The position numbers and the translations under genes were made by a program. DNA of 8,684 nt from Immundisolibacteraceae bacterium (GTDB lineage: Bacteria > Pseudomonadota > Gammaproteobacteria > Immundisolibacterales > Immundisolibacteraceae), in NCBI GenBank assembly GCA_019090185.1, contig JAHRWJ010000178.1:1-8684 (forward strand). The letters are read 5' to 3'. Position 1 is the stretch's first letter. The number at the start of each line of letters is the position of its first letter. Below are positions 6,568 to 8,684 of this stretch, piece by piece. The notes under the pieces were generated by a model, which searched no databases, had not been told where the DNA came from, and worked only from the letters and a program-made list of their open reading frames with translations.

Positions 6568-7433
6568 CGCCGGCAGACTTAGAAAACGCCGTCACCGTGG
6601 TGATTCCAACCTTTAATAGATGTGACCTATTATTAAGAGCCCTGGCATCGGTCTATCAGCAGAGCCTGCAACCTAGGCAGGTGATTGTGGTTGATGATGG
6701 TTCGACCGATGGCACCGGCGTAGCGGTAAAAAAACGTTATCCTCAGGTTGAATACCTCTGGCAGCCCAACCGTGGGGTCAGCAGCGCCCGCAATAGCGGT
6801 ATTGGGATAGCAACTCAACCGTGGATCGCATTGCTGGATAACGACGACGAGTGGCTGCCGGGTAAGCTGGAGAGCCAGTTTCGTCGTCTTGGCCAGGACC
6901 CGGAGCTTAAGGTTTGTCACTGTGAAGAGATCTGGATTCGTAACGGCCGGCGGGTTAATCAGGGCAAACGTCATGCTAAATCTGAGGGCGACCTGTTTTT
7001 AGAGTGTCTGCCCCTGTGTGCGATGTCGCCCTCGTCGGTGCTGATTCATCGCTCTGTTTTTGATCAGATTGGCCTGTTTGACGAACAATTACCCGCCTGT
7101 GAAGATTATGATCTCTGGTTACGGATTACCGCCCACTATTCAGTGGCGCTAGTGGTGGAGCCGCAGATTCTCAAATATGGCGGCCATGCGGATCAGTTGT
7201 CGCGTGCTTTCTGGGGCATGGACCGATTCCGGATTCGTGCGCTGCAACGACTCTTGGGTGCGGGTGGCTTAAGTTCGGATCAATATCGCGCAGCACTCGA
7301 CATGTTAGCCAGTAAGACAAAAGTCTATGCTGCGGGTGCCAAAAAACGTGGTCGGCTAGCTGAGGTTGAAACCCTCAATGAGACACTGGCGCGACTGAGC
7401 GCTGGCGAGCTGGCATCTGAGAACCGAGCTTAG
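6558..7433 (+). CDS. Family 2 glycosyltransferase (GT-A fold)
   Basis: A 291-residue cytoplasmic glycosyltransferase without membrane segments. It shows VVIPTFNR (14-21), the nucleotide-binding DDGSTDGT (46-53), the metal-binding acidic cluster DNDDEW (94-99), a mid-domain MSPSSVLIHRSVF typical of GT2 enzymes, and the catalytic-base region CEDYDLWLR (181-189). It should transfer a sugar from a nucleotide-sugar donor; sugar and acceptor are unknown. Two in-frame starts are possible: GTG at 6558, only 4 bases after GAGG, or GTG at 6564, 10 bases after GAGG, which would give a GTGA 4-base overlap with the MOSC stop. Both leave the catalytic domain intact. The residues after about 225 are helical and family-variable. 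No other polysaccharide, LPS or capsule gene is nearby, so this is not part of a normal surface-sugar cluster within the window. Confidence 0.93.
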   Translation: MEVTPADLENAVTVVIPTFNRCDLLLRALASVYQQSLQPRQVIVVDDGSTDGTGVAVKKRYPQVEYLWQPNRGVSSARNSGIGIATQPWIALLDNDDEWLPGKLESQFRRLGQDPELKVCHCEEIWIRNGRRVNQGKRHAKSEGDLFLECLPLCAMSPSSVLIHRSVFDQIGLFDEQLPACEDYDLWLRITAHYSVALVVEPQILKYGGHADQLSRAFWGMDRFRIRALQRLLGAGGLSSDQYRAALDMLASKTKVYAAGAKKRGRLAEVETLNETLARLSAGELASENRA

Positions 7434-7439
7434 ACCCGC

Positions 7440-8297
7440 ATGATTAACATCATGGTCGCCTTACAGGTCGAAGCTAAACCTTTAGTGAGTCATTATCGAC
7501 TCAAGGGTTTACCGCCACTAGCCGGATTCCGTCGCTACGGTAACGACCAGATCACACTGCTAGTGACCGGAGTTGGCAGCGTAGCGATGGCTGCGGGGGT
7601 CATGGCGCTAGGGCTTAGCCCCCCTGCTGCTGCTGGCGAAACGGATGGCGGTCAAACAGGTTGGGTAAACATCGGCATTGCCGGTCATCAGAGCCTGCCA
7701 CTGGCCAGCGTCGCCATGGCCGGAAAAATCACTGACCAGAGTGCTGGTCTCTGTTGGTATCCGCCGCAGATGCTGGCGTTGGACTTACCCCTGCTGCCAC
7801 TGCTAACCGTCGCTAAGCCGCTCACCGACTATCCAGCGAATCAGCTAGTTGATATGGAGGCCAGTGGTTATTTTGTGACCGCCTGCCGGTTTGCGCTGGG
7901 GGAGTCAGTGCAGCTGCTCAAAGTTGTCTCAGATAATCGTGATTCGAATATCGACCAGCTCAACGGGCCACTGATTACCGGGTTGATCGAAGCTGCGCTT
8001 GAACCGATTGGTCTGTTAATTAGCGCGCTTCAATGTCAGTTGAGTTCTGCTGATGATTCCATGGTAAACACCCTAGACCTGGATCAATTCCTGCAATGTT
8101 TCAGGCTGAGTAAAAGCCAGCAATTCCAGCTGATCCGCTTGCTACAGGACCATCGTGTACTCACCGGCGGCTTGGCGAAGGTTGAGCAGTTTGACCATCT
8201 ACACCGGGCTGCTGATTTGCTTGATGCGCTGGAGCAGCTCCTAAGACCACTTAGGCGTAATTATCGGTTGGCCCGCCAGGGTGACGGTTCCGCCTGA
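7440..8297 (+). CDS. MTA/SAH-nucleosidase-like protein with C-terminal extension
   Basis: Residues 1-200 resemble the purine nucleoside phosphorylase/5'-methylthioadenosine nucleosidase fold: VALQVEAKPL with Glu11 in the place of the MTAN Glu12, TGVG (43-46), NIGIAGH (77-83), VDMEASG (137-143) with Glu140 at the ribose-binding glutamate, and VVSDNRD (162-168) with Asp165 at the catalytic aspartate. These would split the N-glycosidic bond of methylthioadenosine, S-adenosylhomocysteine or 5'-deoxyadenosine. The domain is somewhat shorter than typical MTAN, and residues of about 205-285 add a leucine-rich, probably helical segment I do not recognise. The ATG lies 6 bases after the glycosyltransferase stop, so it is probably co-transcribed, though no good Shine-Dalgarno sequence is visible. 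The superfamily is well supported; the substrate and the role of the tail are open. Futalosine hydrolase-like or other nucleoside hydrolase activity is an alternative. Confidence 0.75.
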   Translation: MINIMVALQVEAKPLVSHYRLKGLPPLAGFRRYGNDQITLLVTGVGSVAMAAGVMALGLSPPAAAGETDGGQTGWVNIGIAGHQSLPLASVAMAGKITDQSAGLCWYPPQMLALDLPLLPLLTVAKPLTDYPANQLVDMEASGYFVTACRFALGESVQLLKVVSDNRDSNIDQLNGPLITGLIEAALEPIGLLISALQCQLSSADDSMVNTLDLDQFLQCFRLSKSQQFQLIRLLQDHRVLTGGLAKVEQFDHLHRAADLLDALEQLLRPLRRNYRLARQGDGSA

Positions 8298-8458
8298 CAA
8301 GGCCGTTGCTGGGTTAAGTCTCGATTAGCATCATCCCAGAATAATTGTTCTGCAAACTCCCGCTTAGTAATTTGCTCCTGTGGCATGCGTGCTCGCTGTA
8401 TGCCAGGAGTCATATCCTCCCCCCGCCCGAATGGCACTAAGTTAAGCCCTTTTAGCAT
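8261..8458 (-). CDS. Doubtful small ORF, 65 codons
   Basis: A 65-codon frame opposite the end of the nucleosidase gene, overlapping it by 37 bases in a tail-to-tail arrangement. The first ATG (8458) has no ribosome binding site. An internal ATG at codon 16 is preceded by a GGGGGGAGG stretch, but only 2 bases separate it from the start. The peptide contains a plausible charged stretch (ITKREFAEQLFWDDANRDL) but I recognise no family. It could be a real small gene, the remnant of one, or chance. Confidence 0.2.
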   Translation of the reverse strand: MLKGLNLVPFGRGEDMTPGIQRARMPQEQITKREFAEQLFWDDANRDLTQQRPCQAEPSPWRANR

Positions 8459-8470
8459 GACTAATTACAG

Positions 8471-8505
8471 CCCCTTGCCTGAGTCAAGATGGCTTCAGCA
8501 AAGGG
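8471..8505 (+). terminator. Imperfect inverted repeat after the MOSC operon
   Basis: CCCCTTGCCTGA (8471-8482) pairs imperfectly with TCAGCAAAGGG (8495-8505) around a 12-base loop, and a short T-run (ACTTTTA) follows at 8514-8520. It lies about 170 bases beyond the last gene of the + strand operon. It could end that transcript, or be part of the repeat-like DNA filling the right end. Confidence 0.3.
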
Positions 8506-8684
8506 ACGGGGATACTTTTAAGGTCAGAATTCATGTGGAGCGATTGTTCATTTCTTTTGCTTGCCCAAAAGAAACGAACCAAAGAAAAGGGCACCCCAAT
8601 AGCGCTCTCATCCCCCAAAGACAGCGATTTTTCGGGTTTGCGCGAACTCGCTACGCTCAAACAGCACGCTGCACTGATCCGAAA
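8484..8684 (-). other. Partial repeat-type ORF entering from the right edge
   Basis: On the - strand the frame is open from the last base of the window to a TGA at 8484-8486, giving 66 visible residues with no start inside the window. The peptide contains GVPFSLVRFFWASKRN, a kind of sequence I recognise as recurring in many proteobacterial hypothetical proteins that come from dispersed intergenic repeats. It then runs through SDLKSIPVPLLKPS to the stop. The underlying DNA includes a hairpin at 8551-8574. I think it more likely repeat-derived than a functional protein, but a gene crossing the edge cannot be excluded. Confidence 0.35.
8551..8574. repeat. Perfect 9-base-stem hairpin in a likely dispersed repeat
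   Basis: TTTCTTTTG (8551-8559) and CAAAAGAAA (8566-8574) are perfect reverse complements around a 6-base loop. A further related segment, CCAAAGAAAAGG (8579-8590), can pair with the same left arm. This arrangement, followed by GGCACCCC, resembles repeat sequences I recall as scattered between genes in many gammaproteobacteria. Copy number in this genome cannot be seen from one window. Confidence 0.5.

Noticed and set aside
6062..6974. - strand ORFs over the MOSC and glycosyltransferase genes
   Set aside because: They oppose two well-supported genes and show no recognisable motif.
1..8684. CRISPR array, tRNA/rRNA gene, phage or complete insertion sequence
   Set aside because: No regularly spaced repeats, RNA signatures, integrase or transposase were seen on either strand.

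Overview
The window looks like chromosomal DNA from a gammaproteobacterium, possibly a marine one. That placement rests on general protein style and compact operons, not on a marker gene. No rRNA, tRNA, CRISPR array, complete insertion sequence or phage gene is visible.

Left part, + strand (1-2613): the window opens inside a large hybrid sensor histidine kinase (GAF, PAS, HisKA, HATPase, receiver). Its true start lies off the left edge. After a 115-base gap comes a single HAD-superfamily hydrolase.

Central part, - strand (2638-5282): three genes read leftward in a probable operon. They are an FMN-dependent Old Yellow Enzyme-type oxidoreductase, an Ogt-type O6-alkylguanine-DNA alkyltransferase that overlaps it by 4 bases (ATGA), and a short-chain dehydrogenase with a TTG start. 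Together they suggest handling of reactive electrophiles or alkylating agents: reduction of activated alkenes, repair of alkylated DNA, and carbonyl/alcohol redox chemistry. This joint role is inference.

A 436-base, AT-rich, T-tract-rich divergent intergenic region (5283-5718) separates this operon from a + strand operon. It holds an 18-base imperfect palindrome typical in form of a dimeric repressor operator, a degenerate second copy about 82 bases away, a candidate -35 element and a leader hairpin. No regulator gene is in the window.

Right part, + strand (5719-8297): three tightly packed genes (10-base overlap, then a 6-base gap) encode a MOSC-domain protein, a family 2 glycosyltransferase and an MTA/SAH-nucleosidase-like protein with an extra C-terminal helical segment of about 85 residues. 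Why these three are co-transcribed is not obvious, so this is the least explained module.

Right end (8298-8684): intergenic or repeat-like DNA with two inverted repeats. It also holds a - strand reading frame that enters from the right edge and resembles a low-complexity hypothetical peptide type often seen in dispersed proteobacterial repeats. I see no clear-cut new defence or mobile system here; the best leads are the palindromic operator, the two operon compositions, the nucleosidase extension and the terminal repeat.
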